A DNA stretch of 20,679 nucleotides from Thermoplasmata archaeon (GTDB lineage: Archaea > Thermoplasmatota > E2 > UBA202 > DSCA01): positions 1 to 20,679 of the forward strand of contig JAGGSL010000120.1 of the NCBI GenBank assembly GCA_021159125.1, given 5' to 3'. How positions within the stretch are numbered: position 1 is the first letter of the stretch; every line of letters starts with the position of its first letter. Of this stretch, positions 1-7,618 are shown one piece after another. A model generated the notes under the pieces. The model saw nothing but the letters and a program-made list of their open reading frames with translations, ran no database searches and was not told where the DNA came from. The position numbers and the translations under genes are program-made.

Positions 1-99
1 AGTAATAAACCTCTGGAAGTTTTAAAATTTGTTTATTGAGAATCTACGTGAAGGAATTTCCCATCCGTATCCCCAAATTATAAAGATGCAGAGATCTTC
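1..99. other. Intergenic end of window, no gene seen
   Basis: No open frame longer than a few codons starts here on the minus strand after ligA. TTTATAAT on the minus strand (about 84-77) and TTTTAAAA (about 27-20) could be TATA boxes of a leftward gene outside the window, but neither is followed by a start codon inside it. Confidence 0.4.
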
Positions 100-2124
100 T
101 CACTTCCCAACCATCTCCATAAATTCTTCCTCTGTGATTATTTTTACTTCCAGCTTCTTTGCCTTTTCGTACTTCGAGCCGGGATTTTTGCCAACAACTA
201 CATAATCAGTACTTTTGCTAACGCTTGAAGATGCTCTGCCCCCCAACTCCTCAACAATTGCCTTCGCTTCATCTCTCGAAAAATTCTGCAAAGCGCCCGT
301 AAAAACAAATGTTTTTCCCTGCAGAGGCCCGCCTTCCTCTTTTTTCTCCACTGCGGTTGTTGCCCTAACGCCCGCCTGCCTCATTTTTTCGATTTCATCC
401 AGGTTATGCTTTTCCCTGAAGAAAGCCACAACGTTTTCCGCTATTTCAGGCCCTATCTCATATATTGAAAGCAAATCTTCCCTGCTTGCCTTCATAAGAT
501 TTTCGAGAGAACCGAATTTCTTTGCCAGCAGGCGTGCTACATGCTCTCCAACATTCGGAATGCCCAGAGCATAGATGAATCTCGCCAGCGAACGGTTTTT
601 GCTTTCCTCAATGGCATTTAGCAAATTATCCGCCGATTTTTCTGCAAAGCGTGGAAGTTTCAGCAAATCTTCCTTTTTGATAAAATAAAGGTCGCTGACC
701 CCCTTTATCAATCCGCTGTCAACCATCATATCCACAGTCTTGCCGCCAAGCCCCTCTATATCCATTGCTCCCTTAGAAGCAAAATGAGTTATTGCACGCT
801 TCAATTGAGCAGGGCATGAAAGTCCGCCCGTGCATCTGTAGAATGCGCCGTCTTTCACAACATCAGAGCCACAAACAGGACATTTGTCGGGAATGTGAAA
901 TTTTTTCTCCCTGCCGGTTCTTTTTTCTTTCAGCACTGCAACAACCTCTGGAATAACGTCGCCTGCCCTTGCAACTTTGACGGTGTCGCCAATTCGAATA
1001 TCCATCTGGTCTATGAAATCCTGATTATGAAGAGTTGCTCTCGAAACAGTCACTCCCTTCACATCAACTGGCTTAAGAAGTGCAACAGGTGTGAGCGTGC
1101 CCGTGCGCCCAACCTGCACAACTATGTCCACTATTTCGGTCACTTCTTCCCTTGGCGGAAATTTGTATGCAATGGCCCATCTGGGCGAACGGCTTTTCAC
1201 ACCGAGTTTTTCCTGATAATCAAATCTATTGACCTTGATAACAATGCCGTCTATCTCGTACGAAAGTCTGTCCCTTTTCTCGGCCATCTCTTCATGGTAT
1301 TCAATAGCCTCCTCTATCTCTCTGCATTTTCTCACCAATGGATTAACTTTCAGCCCCCATTTCTTCAGCGACTGAAGGGCTTTCCATTGAGTGTTGATGC
1401 CATCATATCCCCTAATGTCCATTATCTCGTAAAAAAATATGTCGAGCGGGCGCTCGGCTGTCTCCCTGGGGTCGAGGCGGCGGAGCGAGCCGGCGGCACC
1501 ATTCCGGGGATTTGCCATCGGCTGCTCTCCTTTTTCAATCAGCTTTTTGTTCAACTCCTCAAAATCATCAATGTGCATTATCACTTCACCGCGCACTGCA
1601 AGCACATCTGGCACAGGAATCTCCTCGCTCCTGAGAACGAGTGGAACAGCCCTTATTGTTTTTATGTTCTCGGTCACATTCTCGCCATTTATGCCGTCCC
1701 CCCTCGTCGAGCCCATCACAAGCTTTCCGTGCTCATAAATAAGTTCAACGGACAGACCGTCAAGCTTCGGCTCTGCAACATATTCAACATCGTCGATACC
1801 AAGCTCTCTTTTCACGCGCTCGTCAAATTTTTTTATCTCTTCCTTTTCCATGGCAGTATCAAGGCTGAGCATCGGCCTGACATGTTTTACGGTCTCAAAC
1901 TGTTCCGCAGGCGGGGCACCGACACGCTGCGTGGGCGAGTCGGGCGTGATTAATTCAGGAAATTTGCTCTCCAGTTCCTTTAACTCATTCATGAGTTTAT
2001 CATATTGAGCATCTGATATCTCCGGCTTATTCAAAACATAATAGAGGTAATTATGATGTCTTATAAGCTTCCTCAACTCCTCTATCCTTTTCTCAGCCTG
2101 CTCCTTTGTAACCATCTTCACCAC
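100..2124 (-). CDS. ligA: NAD+-dependent DNA ligase LigA
   Basis: This enzyme seals nicks in duplex DNA using NAD+ as AMP donor. The 674-residue length matches full-size bacterial LigA, and all domains are visible. The Ia domain (about 5-60) carries H24-N-Y-L-Y-Y and D38-A-Q-Y-D. The adenylation domain has the catalytic lysine K120 in E-P-K-L-D-G. An OB fold (about 325-405) is followed by a zinc finger with C415, C418, C431 and C437, helix-hairpin-helix repeats (about 445-585) and a C-terminal BRCT domain (about 598-674). It is the last gene of a coiled-coil protein-rfcL-ligA series and starts 19 nt after rfcL. The start is a GTG; a TATA-like AAATATATAG about 25 nt before it could give a leaderless transcript. 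GTG at 2121 and ATG at 2115 are alternatives. Archaea normally use an ATP-dependent ligase for replication, so this bacterial-type gene was probably acquired by transfer. Family assignment is near certain. Confidence 0.97.
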   Translation of the reverse strand: MVKMVTKEQAEKRIEELRKLIRHHNYLYYVLNKPEISDAQYDKLMNELKELESKFPELITPDSPTQRVGAPPAEQFETVKHVRPMLSLDTAMEKEEIKKFDERVKRELGIDDVEYVAEPKLDGLSVELIYEHGKLVMGSTRGDGINGENVTENIKTIRAVPLVLRSEEIPVPDVLAVRGEVIMHIDDFEELNKKLIEKGEQPMANPRNGAAGSLRRLDPRETAERPLDIFFYEIMDIRGYDGINTQWKALQSLKKWGLKVNPLVRKCREIEEAIEYHEEMAEKRDRLSYEIDGIVIKVNRFDYQEKLGVKSRSPRWAIAYKFPPREEVTEIVDIVVQVGRTGTLTPVALLKPVDVKGVTVSRATLHNQDFIDQMDIRIGDTVKVARAGDVIPEVVAVLKEKRTGREKKFHIPDKCPVCGSDVVKDGAFYRCTGGLSCPAQLKRAITHFASKGAMDIEGLGGKTVDMMVDSGLIKGVSDLYFIKKEDLLKLPRFAEKSADNLLNAIEESKNRSLARFIYALGIPNVGEHVARLLAKKFGSLENLMKASREDLLSIYEIGPEIAENVVAFFREKHNLDEIEKMRQAGVRATTAVEKKEEGGPLQGKTFVFTGALQNFSRDEAKAIVEELGGRASSSVSKSTDYVVVGKNPGSKYEKAKKLEVKIITEEEFMEMVGK

Positions 2125-2143
2125 AACATTATTGAAGCAATTG

Positions 2144-2153
2144 CTATATATTT
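2144..2153 (-). promoter_or_regulatory. Possible TATA box for ligA inside the end of rfcL
   Basis: AAATATATAG on the minus strand is centred about 25 nt before the GTG start of ligA and overlaps the rfcL stop codon. It may let ligA be transcribed separately from the upstream operon. The spacing is right for a leaderless start, but the site lies in AT-rich DNA. Confidence 0.35.
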
Positions 2154-3517
2154 TTCTGCCCCAGAAAATCGAAAATGCTCTGCTGCCTTGCTTCCTCCCC
2201 CGCCGCTTCCTCGCCCTTTTTTATTATATCTGTTATTTTTTTTGCTCTGGTTTTTCCAACGAGCAATGCAAGTTCATCTTCGGTCAAACCCAATTTGCCT
2301 GCCATCTCAACCGCTATTCTGGTGTTTGCATTGAAAATACCGCTTATTGAGCTGATTATCTCTCTGCTTTTACGCCCTGACATGTGGGTATATCTGCCTA
2401 TCTTTCTTTCAACTTCCTTACGGTTCACTCTCGCGGACTTGCTTGCTCCCATCTTCCTGAGCCATGACGGAAAGGAATACCGGCTATAGCTCCTATAATT
2501 GTGACTTTTTGATATTGCAACTCCGCCAAACATCAAATTCCTTGCGTAGCTCCACAGGCCGTAGTGCTGGCGCCTTCTCGTCCTGCCGAGAAAAACGTCT
2601 GCCATTGAAAGAAAATGGTATGCCCTGTCAACGTCCATCGCACTTTTATATTCTATGGGCAAATTTTCATCCATCCACAGTATGAGGTAGTCTGGCGGCT
2701 CGTTTATGCTGCTAGCTGCCCTCTCTGCAGTTTTGAAATCCCTTGCCCTGAATATCTCCCTTATCCCGCTGAATATTTCCTTTTCCTTGTTTCGATAGCC
2801 GAGAGATGAAACTGCCTCCATCCCGACCCTTTTTTTCCCCTGGCAAACAGTCTGAAGGTCGTTTATTGCCCCCCTCACATCTCCCTCCGAATGGGATGCT
2901 ATGTATCTCACAACTGCATCGGCAACTTCAATCCCCTCGTTCCTGCAAATGCTCTTCAGCAGGGGTACCATCTCCTCCCCCACAGCCCCGAACTTTATAT
3001 GCTCGCACATCGCCTTCAGAGCATTCCCGCCCCCTTTCACAAGCTGGTAATAATCATTCACTATCAAAACTATCGGCTGCTTCGTCTGTTCTATCATCTC
3101 GATTATCGCCCTCTTTCCCCCCTTATCAGGACTGCCTCCACGAGCATCCCTCTCGTAAAGATTGTCAGCCTCATCCAGCACGATCAATTTCCTGCCGCCG
3201 GAAGTGGACGGCGAATATTCCCCAAGCCCTGTAAATGTTTCATTAACCGCACCTGAAAGAGCTATTCTCCGTATAATATCCCCACTCCTTGTATCAGATG
3301 CATTTAATTCCACAACCTGCCAGCCAAAATCATTTGCAAGGGCATAGGCAGAAGAAGTTTTCCCTATTCCTGCCTTTCCCGAAAGAACAACTGCTTTTTT
3401 GGCAGGGCTGCCAGCCCTCCATTCCTCCCCCCACTTTTTTAATTTCTGTACAGCTATCCTGTTGCCCACTATGCTGTCTAAACTTTTTGGCCTGTACTTT
3501 TCCGTCCAGTTTTCCAT
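2144..3517 (-). CDS. rfcL: Replication factor C large subunit (clamp loader)
   Basis: This is the AAA+ large subunit of the archaeal clamp loader, which opens PCNA and places it on primed DNA. The protein begins with the family signature E-N-W-T-E-K-Y-R-P-K. It has Walker A G47-K-A-G-I-G-K53-T54 and Walker B L-I-V-L-D115-E116-A-D. At 169-171 it has A-M-C where small subunits have the SRC arginine-finger motif, which marks it as a large subunit. The collar domain follows, and the extreme C-terminus carries a PIP box (Q445-x-x-I448-x-x-F451-L452) for PCNA binding. The start was set at the ATG that gives the conserved N-terminus (457 aa). A TTG three codons upstream is also open but nearly touches the preceding stop. 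It lies 9 nt after the coiled-coil gene and 19 nt before ligA, so all three are probably cotranscribed. No intein is present. RfcS is not in this window. Confidence 0.97.
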   Translation of the reverse strand: MENWTEKYRPKSLDSIVGNRIAVQKLKKWGEEWRAGSPAKKAVVLSGKAGIGKTSSAYALANDFGWQVVELNASDTRSGDIIRRIALSGAVNETFTGLGEYSPSTSGGRKLIVLDEADNLYERDARGGSPDKGGKRAIIEMIEQTKQPIVLIVNDYYQLVKGGGNALKAMCEHIKFGAVGEEMVPLLKSICRNEGIEVADAVVRYIASHSEGDVRGAINDLQTVCQGKKRVGMEAVSSLGYRNKEKEIFSGIREIFRARDFKTAERAASSINEPPDYLILWMDENLPIEYKSAMDVDRAYHFLSMADVFLGRTRRRQHYGLWSYARNLMFGGVAISKSHNYRSYSRYSFPSWLRKMGASKSARVNRKEVERKIGRYTHMSGRKSREIISSISGIFNANTRIAVEMAGKLGLTEDELALLVGKTRAKKITDIIKKGEEAAGEEARQQSIFDFLGQKNI

Positions 3518-3526
3518 AACAAACAA

Positions 3527-4420
3527 TTATCTGCCAAGCTTCCAGTCAACGCCTGTGTCCTCCTCCCAGTATTCCGCACTCTTTCTGAACTCTTCTCTCA
3601 CAATGTCTCCGAGTTTTGTCGGTATTTTTATGCCAAAACGCTCGTATATTTCCATGCCGTCCTTTGTTATGTACGTCGGATTGAACGGGTCAAAATCCAG
3701 AGGGAATTTCACGAGCTCGTACTGGAATTCGCCCGTGTCAGGATCCCTTATGCAAGTTCTGTAATTATATTTGTTGATGACAGTATAACTTCCCTGCAAT
3801 TTATTGACTATATCCCGATAATAATTCAATCCGCTTTTAAGCTCCTCGACTTCCTTCTCTAATTTCGCTACCTTCTCCACATGCTCATCAAGCTTCTCTC
3901 GCAGCTTCATATTTTCATACTTCAAGCTAGCTTCCTTCTCAGAAGAAAAATCGCTATTTTCATATGCCATATTATCTCCTTCCAATTTGCTGAGCTGCGC
4001 CTTCAGATATTTGTTTTCGTTTCTCAATTCAGTAATCCAGTCAATAAGCTTGTCATTTGGAATGCCAGAACTGCTCTTTGGATTTTCCAGCATATCTATT
4101 TTCTGCCTGAGTTGCGCTATGGTGTTGCTGTACTTTTCCACAAGCTCACGATAAATGTTTATATCTGCCATCAAACTGGTGGCTGCTCCAGAATTATTTC
4201 CTGCCGTCTCTGCTATCTTTGCGACTTTTTTGATTCCGCTATCCTCATTTATCACATGTATTTCGGGAGTTACGGGTGCTTCAACTTTCGCCTGCCCATT
4301 TGCATTAGCTACCGTTGCTACCTCCTCTTCCTCCTTTGGATTGGTGGTAAAAATCATTATACCGAACCATGCCAGGATGAACGAGAGTATCGCAAGTATT
4401 GTAAGCGTAGTGAAGTCCAT
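3527..4420 (-). CDS. Membrane-anchored coiled-coil protein of unknown function
   Basis: I do not recognise this 297-residue protein. A single hydrophobic segment (about 5-26) precedes an acidic, low-complexity linker (E-E-E-E-V-A-T-V-A-N-A-N-G-Q-A). A heptad-rich region (about 85-210) follows, with many K, E and L residues predicting a long coiled coil. The C-terminal 80 residues look like a small folded domain rich in Y, F, D and P, including D-F-D-P-F-N-P and T-K-D-G-M-E-I-Y-E-R-F. The likely topology is a membrane anchor with the coiled coil and terminal domain on one face; the side is not decided by the sequence. Its stop is 9 nt from the rfcL start, so it is the probable first gene of the replication operon. 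A TATA-like sequence sits about 28 nt before the ATG. A tethering or scaffolding role is only a guess from the context. Confidence 0.85.
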   Translation of the reverse strand: MDFTTLTILAILSFILAWFGIMIFTTNPKEEEEVATVANANGQAKVEAPVTPEIHVINEDSGIKKVAKIAETAGNNSGAATSLMADINIYRELVEKYSNTIAQLRQKIDMLENPKSSSGIPNDKLIDWITELRNENKYLKAQLSKLEGDNMAYENSDFSSEKEASLKYENMKLREKLDEHVEKVAKLEKEVEELKSGLNYYRDIVNKLQGSYTVINKYNYRTCIRDPDTGEFQYELVKFPLDFDPFNPTYITKDGMEIYERFGIKIPTKLGDIVREEFRKSAEYWEEDTGVDWKLGR

Positions 4421-4440
4421 AAAGTGTTATAGGGATAGGT

Positions 4441-4454
4441 ATATCTATATTTTT
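4441..4454 (-). promoter_or_regulatory. TATA box of the coiled-coil gene-rfcL-ligA operon
   Basis: AAAAATATAGATAT on the minus strand; the AAATATAG core is centred about 28 nt before the ATG at 4420. This spacing predicts a leader of only a few nucleotides. Confidence 0.5.
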
Positions 4455-4550
4455 CGTTTCTGAAGCCATGAATTTACGGCAAACAAAAGAATGAAGGAGA
4501 AAATATGAAAAGTTTGCATAACGGTAAAACCATTTTTATTTCCATCTGCT

Positions 4551-4583
4551 AAAAAGAATGGAATGAGGATGGCAGAATATGCC
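4551..4583 (-). terminator. Possible terminator after acs
   Basis: Downstream of the acs stop on the minus strand there is a small GGCA-TATTC-TGCC hairpin (4583-4571). The T-rich tract CATTCTTTTT (4560-4551) follows. Archaeal termination depends mainly on U-tracts; the hairpin is weak, so this is a tentative call. Confidence 0.3.
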
Positions 4584-4588
4584 ATTGC

Positions 4589-6523
4589 TTATTTGTTGAG
4601 GTAGTCTTTCAACTCCCTGTGGATTTCGTCGACTATTTCGGGATTCTGCAGTGTGGTAGTATCTCCTATTTGCTCCTCGCCTGATGCCAGCTTTTTGAGT
4701 ATGCGCCTCATTATCTTTCCGCTTCTTGTCTTTGGCAGGTCATCGACAAACAGAATATCGCTCGGTCTTGCTGTAGGCCCTATCAACTTTGACACATGCC
4801 CTATGAGTTCCTTCTTCAGCTCGTCTGACGGAGAATAACCCTGCCTCAACACCACATATGCAAACGGAACCTGTCCCTTTATCTCATGTGGAACGCCAAC
4901 GACTGCAGCTTCTGCCACAGAGGGATGATCAACAAGGGCGCTTTCCACCTCCGCCGTCCCGAGCCTATGGCCTGCAACATTAAGCACGTCTCCAACTCTT
5001 CCGAGCAACCAGAAATAGCCGTCCTCATCTATAATGGCACCATCTCCTGTGTAAAACTTTCCCAGCCCGTACTTTGACCAGTACTCTTCCACATACTTGT
5101 CGTGAGCATGGTACAGACCGCGAAGCATCGCCGGCCATGGTGTTGTTATCACAAGCTCCCCTTTCTGCCCCGGAGGAACAACTCCGTTCTCATCTCTCAC
5201 TTCCGCCTTTATTCCTGGAAACGGAAAAGTGGCTGAGCCTGGCTTGAGTTTTGTCACGCCCGGCAGAGGTGTTATGATGTGCATTCCTGTCTCTGTCATC
5301 CACCATGTATCAACAATGGGGCATCTCTCCTTTCCGACAACCCTGTAATACCAGAGCCATGCCTCAGGATTGATCGGCTCTCCAACGCTTCCGAGCAGGC
5401 GCAGGGAACTCAAATCGTGCATGTTAACCCACTCATCGCCTTTCTTCATGCACATCCTTATTGCTGTCGGTGCAGTATAAAGAATGCTCACCTTGTATTT
5501 CTCAATTATTTCCCACCATCTGTCCGGCTTTGGATAGTCGGGAGTGCCTTCATACATTATGCTTGTAACGCCAAGAGCAAGCGGCCCATAAACGATGTAG
5601 CTGTGGCCCGTTATCCAGCCAACATCTGCGGTGCACCAGTAAACATCATCGTCTTTAACATCAAAGACCCACTTCATTGTGGTAGCAGCGCCAACAAGAT
5701 AACCGCCTGTTGTATGCATAACTCCCTTCGGCTTGCCTGTTGTGCCCGAGGTGTACATAAGGAAAAGCAAATCCTCGGCATCCATGACTTCCGGCTCGCA
5801 TGTTTCATCTGCTTTTTCCATGAGTTCATGCCACCAGTAGTCCCTGCCCTCCTTCATGTTAACATCATTTCCTCCTCGCCTGACCACTATGCTCTTCACA
5901 TCCATACCTTCTATTCCTTCATCTGTCTTCGTCTTGTGGTCTATGAGCTTGCCTCTCCTGAAATAGCCGTCGCATGTTATAACATATTTTGCCCCTGCAT
6001 CTGTCATTCTGTCTCTCAATGAATCTGCACTGAAACCTGCAAAAACGACCGAGTGTGGAGCGCCTATGCGTGCGCATGCAAGCATTGCTATCGGAAGCTC
6101 CGGCACCATGGGGAGATATATGGAAACAACATCTCCCTTTTTCACTCCCAGATTTTTCAAAACATTTGCAAATTTATTAACTTCCTTATGAAGCTCCTTG
6201 TATGTGAACTTCCTTACCTGCCCGTCTTCTCCTTCCCATATGTAAGCAAGTTTGTCTCCTTTTCCCTTCTCTATCCATCGGTCAAGGCAGTTATAGGAAG
6301 CATTTAACTTTCCGCCAACAAACCATTTATAATAAGGAGGGTCTTCAACTAGCGTCTCATCCCACTTCTCATACCAGTCAATCATCTCCTCCGCCCTCTT
6401 CGCCCAGAAGGATCTGTAATCCTCCCCCTCTTTATACACGCTCTCGTCCTTTATCCAGGCATTTTTCACAAATGACTCCGGAGGTTCGAAGACCTGCTGC
6501 TGTTCTTCAGCCATCTCGCTCAT
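4589..6523 (-). CDS. acs: Acetyl-CoA synthetase, AMP-forming
   Basis: This enzyme activates acetate with ATP and CoA to acetyl-CoA through an acetyl-adenylate. The 644 residues cover the whole ANL-superfamily fold. Visible motifs are the phosphate loop Y-T-S-G-T-T-G-K-P-K-G (257-267), the acyl-pocket motif D405-T-W-W408-M-T-E-T-G, Y-T-G-D-G-A (491-496), G-R-V-G-D-V-L-N-V-A-G-H-R (508-520) and the C-terminal P-K-T-R-S-G-K603, whose lysine is essential for adenylation and is the acetylation site in bacterial homologues. W408 corresponds to the acetate-pocket tryptophan; the next residue is Met instead of the common Gln. The start was set at ATG 6523 because TTTAAGTA at 6558-6551 predicts transcription starting near 6528. 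The longer TTG start at 6550 would fall upstream of that. The gene appears monocistronic. Acetate assimilation is its likely role. Confidence 0.96.
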   Translation of the reverse strand: MSEMAEEQQQVFEPPESFVKNAWIKDESVYKEGEDYRSFWAKRAEEMIDWYEKWDETLVEDPPYYKWFVGGKLNASYNCLDRWIEKGKGDKLAYIWEGEDGQVRKFTYKELHKEVNKFANVLKNLGVKKGDVVSIYLPMVPELPIAMLACARIGAPHSVVFAGFSADSLRDRMTDAGAKYVITCDGYFRRGKLIDHKTKTDEGIEGMDVKSIVVRRGGNDVNMKEGRDYWWHELMEKADETCEPEVMDAEDLLFLMYTSGTTGKPKGVMHTTGGYLVGAATTMKWVFDVKDDDVYWCTADVGWITGHSYIVYGPLALGVTSIMYEGTPDYPKPDRWWEIIEKYKVSILYTAPTAIRMCMKKGDEWVNMHDLSSLRLLGSVGEPINPEAWLWYYRVVGKERCPIVDTWWMTETGMHIITPLPGVTKLKPGSATFPFPGIKAEVRDENGVVPPGQKGELVITTPWPAMLRGLYHAHDKYVEEYWSKYGLGKFYTGDGAIIDEDGYFWLLGRVGDVLNVAGHRLGTAEVESALVDHPSVAEAAVVGVPHEIKGQVPFAYVVLRQGYSPSDELKKELIGHVSKLIGPTARPSDILFVDDLPKTRSGKIMRRILKKLASGEEQIGDTTTLQNPEIVDEIHRELKDYLNK

Positions 6524-6550
6524 GGTTATCGGGGGGTAATTAGCATACAA

Positions 6551-6558
6551 TACTTAAA
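6551..6558 (-). promoter_or_regulatory. TATA box of acs
   Basis: TTTAAGTA on the minus strand, flanked by an A-rich stretch, is centred about 31 nt before the ATG at 6523. The predicted transcription start near 6528 excludes the upstream TTG as the translation start. Confidence 0.5.
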
Positions 6559-6621
6559 TTTTTTTGAGAAAAATGGCTGTAAAATGCAAGCTTTCGTTCA
6601 CAAATAAATATTTTATAGCCC

Positions 6622-7539
6622 TTACAAAAATAAAATGATTACGAAAAGTGCATAAAGAGCAAGCAAAAACATGCCCTCCTTCTTTCCGATTTTCCTGCTT
6701 GCGAAAATTGCCGCTATCACAGAAACAAGCAGCAAAAACGGCATGGTGAAATGCATGACATCTCCCGCCCTTATGGGGTTTATAAGACCAGCCACTCCAA
6801 GCACAAGCAAAATGTTTATGATATTGCTTCCAACGACATTGCCAACTGCAATTCCATGCTTTTTCTTCAGTGCAGCAGCCACAGAGCTCGCAAGCTCGGG
6901 GAGGGACGTGCCGAGAGCGACCATCGTAAGCCCTATGACAAGGTCAGATATGCCCAAAAGCTCTGCTATCCCGACGCCAGATTCCACCAGAAAATGAGCG
7001 CCAAGCATAACGCCCGCTGCGCCGAGAATGACCAAAACGATATCTTTAACATAACTGCCCTTCTCCACCTCTATTTCCACATTCTCTTTGTGGGTGCGGT
7101 ACAGGTAGAAAATAAAAAGTGCATATATAATCAGAAATATGGCAGCGTCATATCTATTCACCACCCCATCAAATGCAATGACGGCAAAAAGCAAAAATGC
7201 CACTGCTGTCATGAAAATCGCATCCCTTCTGGTCTCTTTTGTTGTTTTGAGATTCATTATCAAAGCAGCAATGCCGAGAACAAGGCATATGTTCGCCACA
7301 TTAGAGCCGATAACATTTCCTATCGCTATCCCCTCTGCATTGTTGAAAGAGGCGATGGAGGAAACAGCAAGCTCTGGCAGGGACGTCGCAAATGCCACCA
7401 GGGTCAGACCTATCATATGCTCGGAAACACCCAATTTTTTTGCAACTCCCGCAGCTCCATCAATGAAAATGTCGCTCCCCTTAACTAAAAATAGAATACC
7501 TGCTGCAAGTTCGATTATGTAAATCAAAGCATCTGTCAT
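6622..7539 (-). CDS. CaCA-family sodium/calcium exchanger
   Basis: This membrane antiporter of the Ca2+/cation family probably exports Ca2+ in exchange for Na+ (possibly also K+ or H+). The 305 residues form about ten hydrophobic helices in two inverted repeats. Alpha-1 is G44-L-T-L-V-A-F-A-T-S-L-P-E56-L-A and alpha-2 is G203-L-T-M-V-A-L-G-T-S-L-P-E215-L-A. Each repeat is followed by a G-N-V-(I/V)-G-S-N segment (74-80 and 233-239). E56 and E215 match the ion-coordinating glutamates of archaeal NCX proteins. Between the repeats lies a short charged loop (about 148-164), as in YrbG-type exchangers rather than the large regulatory loop of animal NCX. ATG 7539 was chosen because a TTTTAATC element lies 27 nt upstream; a TTG at 7554 would add five residues. 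It is transcribed divergently from the M28 peptidase gene. Confidence 0.95.
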   Translation of the reverse strand: MTDALIYIIELAAGILFLVKGSDIFIDGAAGVAKKLGVSEHMIGLTLVAFATSLPELAVSSIASFNNAEGIAIGNVIGSNVANICLVLGIAALIMNLKTTKETRRDAIFMTAVAFLLFAVIAFDGVVNRYDAAIFLIIYALFIFYLYRTHKENVEIEVEKGSYVKDIVLVILGAAGVMLGAHFLVESGVGIAELLGISDLVIGLTMVALGTSLPELASSVAAALKKKHGIAVGNVVGSNIINILLVLGVAGLINPIRAGDVMHFTMPFLLLVSVIAAIFASRKIGKKEGMFLLALYALFVIILFL

Positions 7540-7562
7540 TTGCCTTTCATGCAACTGACAGA

Positions 7563-7570
7563 GATTAAAA
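7563..7570 (-). promoter_or_regulatory. Possible TATA box of the exchanger gene
   Basis: TTTTAATC on the minus strand is centred 27 nt before ATG 7539. It is weaker than the other promoters here but correctly spaced. GAAAGG just before the ATG could also act as a ribosome binding site if a leader exists. Confidence 0.35.
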
Positions 7571-7590
7571 TGCTTTTCTAATCGCCAAAA

Positions 7591-7598
7591 TATAAATA
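7591..7598 (+). promoter_or_regulatory. TATA box of the M28 peptidase gene
   Basis: TATAAATA is a near-perfect archaeal TATA box, preceded by CCAAAA as a possible BRE. It is centred about 25 nt before the ATG at 7619, so transcription should begin at or next to the start codon. Confidence 0.65.
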
Positions 7599-7618
7599 CG
7601 ATAATTTTTTAACAATCA

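Noticed and set aside
895..1953. 352-residue open frame on the plus strand opposite ligA
   Set aside because: It lies fully antisense to a strongly conserved gene, has a low-complexity composition rich in His, Cys and Phe, and shows no recognisable domain.
3518..3526. TTG start for rfcL at 3526
   Set aside because: The ATG at 3517 gives the conserved N-terminus of the family; the TTG is adjacent to the previous stop codon.
5279..6022. 247-residue open frame on the plus strand opposite acs
   Set aside because: Antisense shadow of a conserved gene with no motif and no promoter.
6524..6550. TTG start for acs at 6550
   Set aside because: It lies directly after the TATA box, upstream of the predicted transcription start; the ATG at 6523 fits a leaderless mRNA.
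6751..7488. 245-residue open frame opposite the CaCA exchanger gene
   Set aside because: The exchanger frame has clear alpha repeats; this one is a shadow rich in His, Lys and Cys without a domain.
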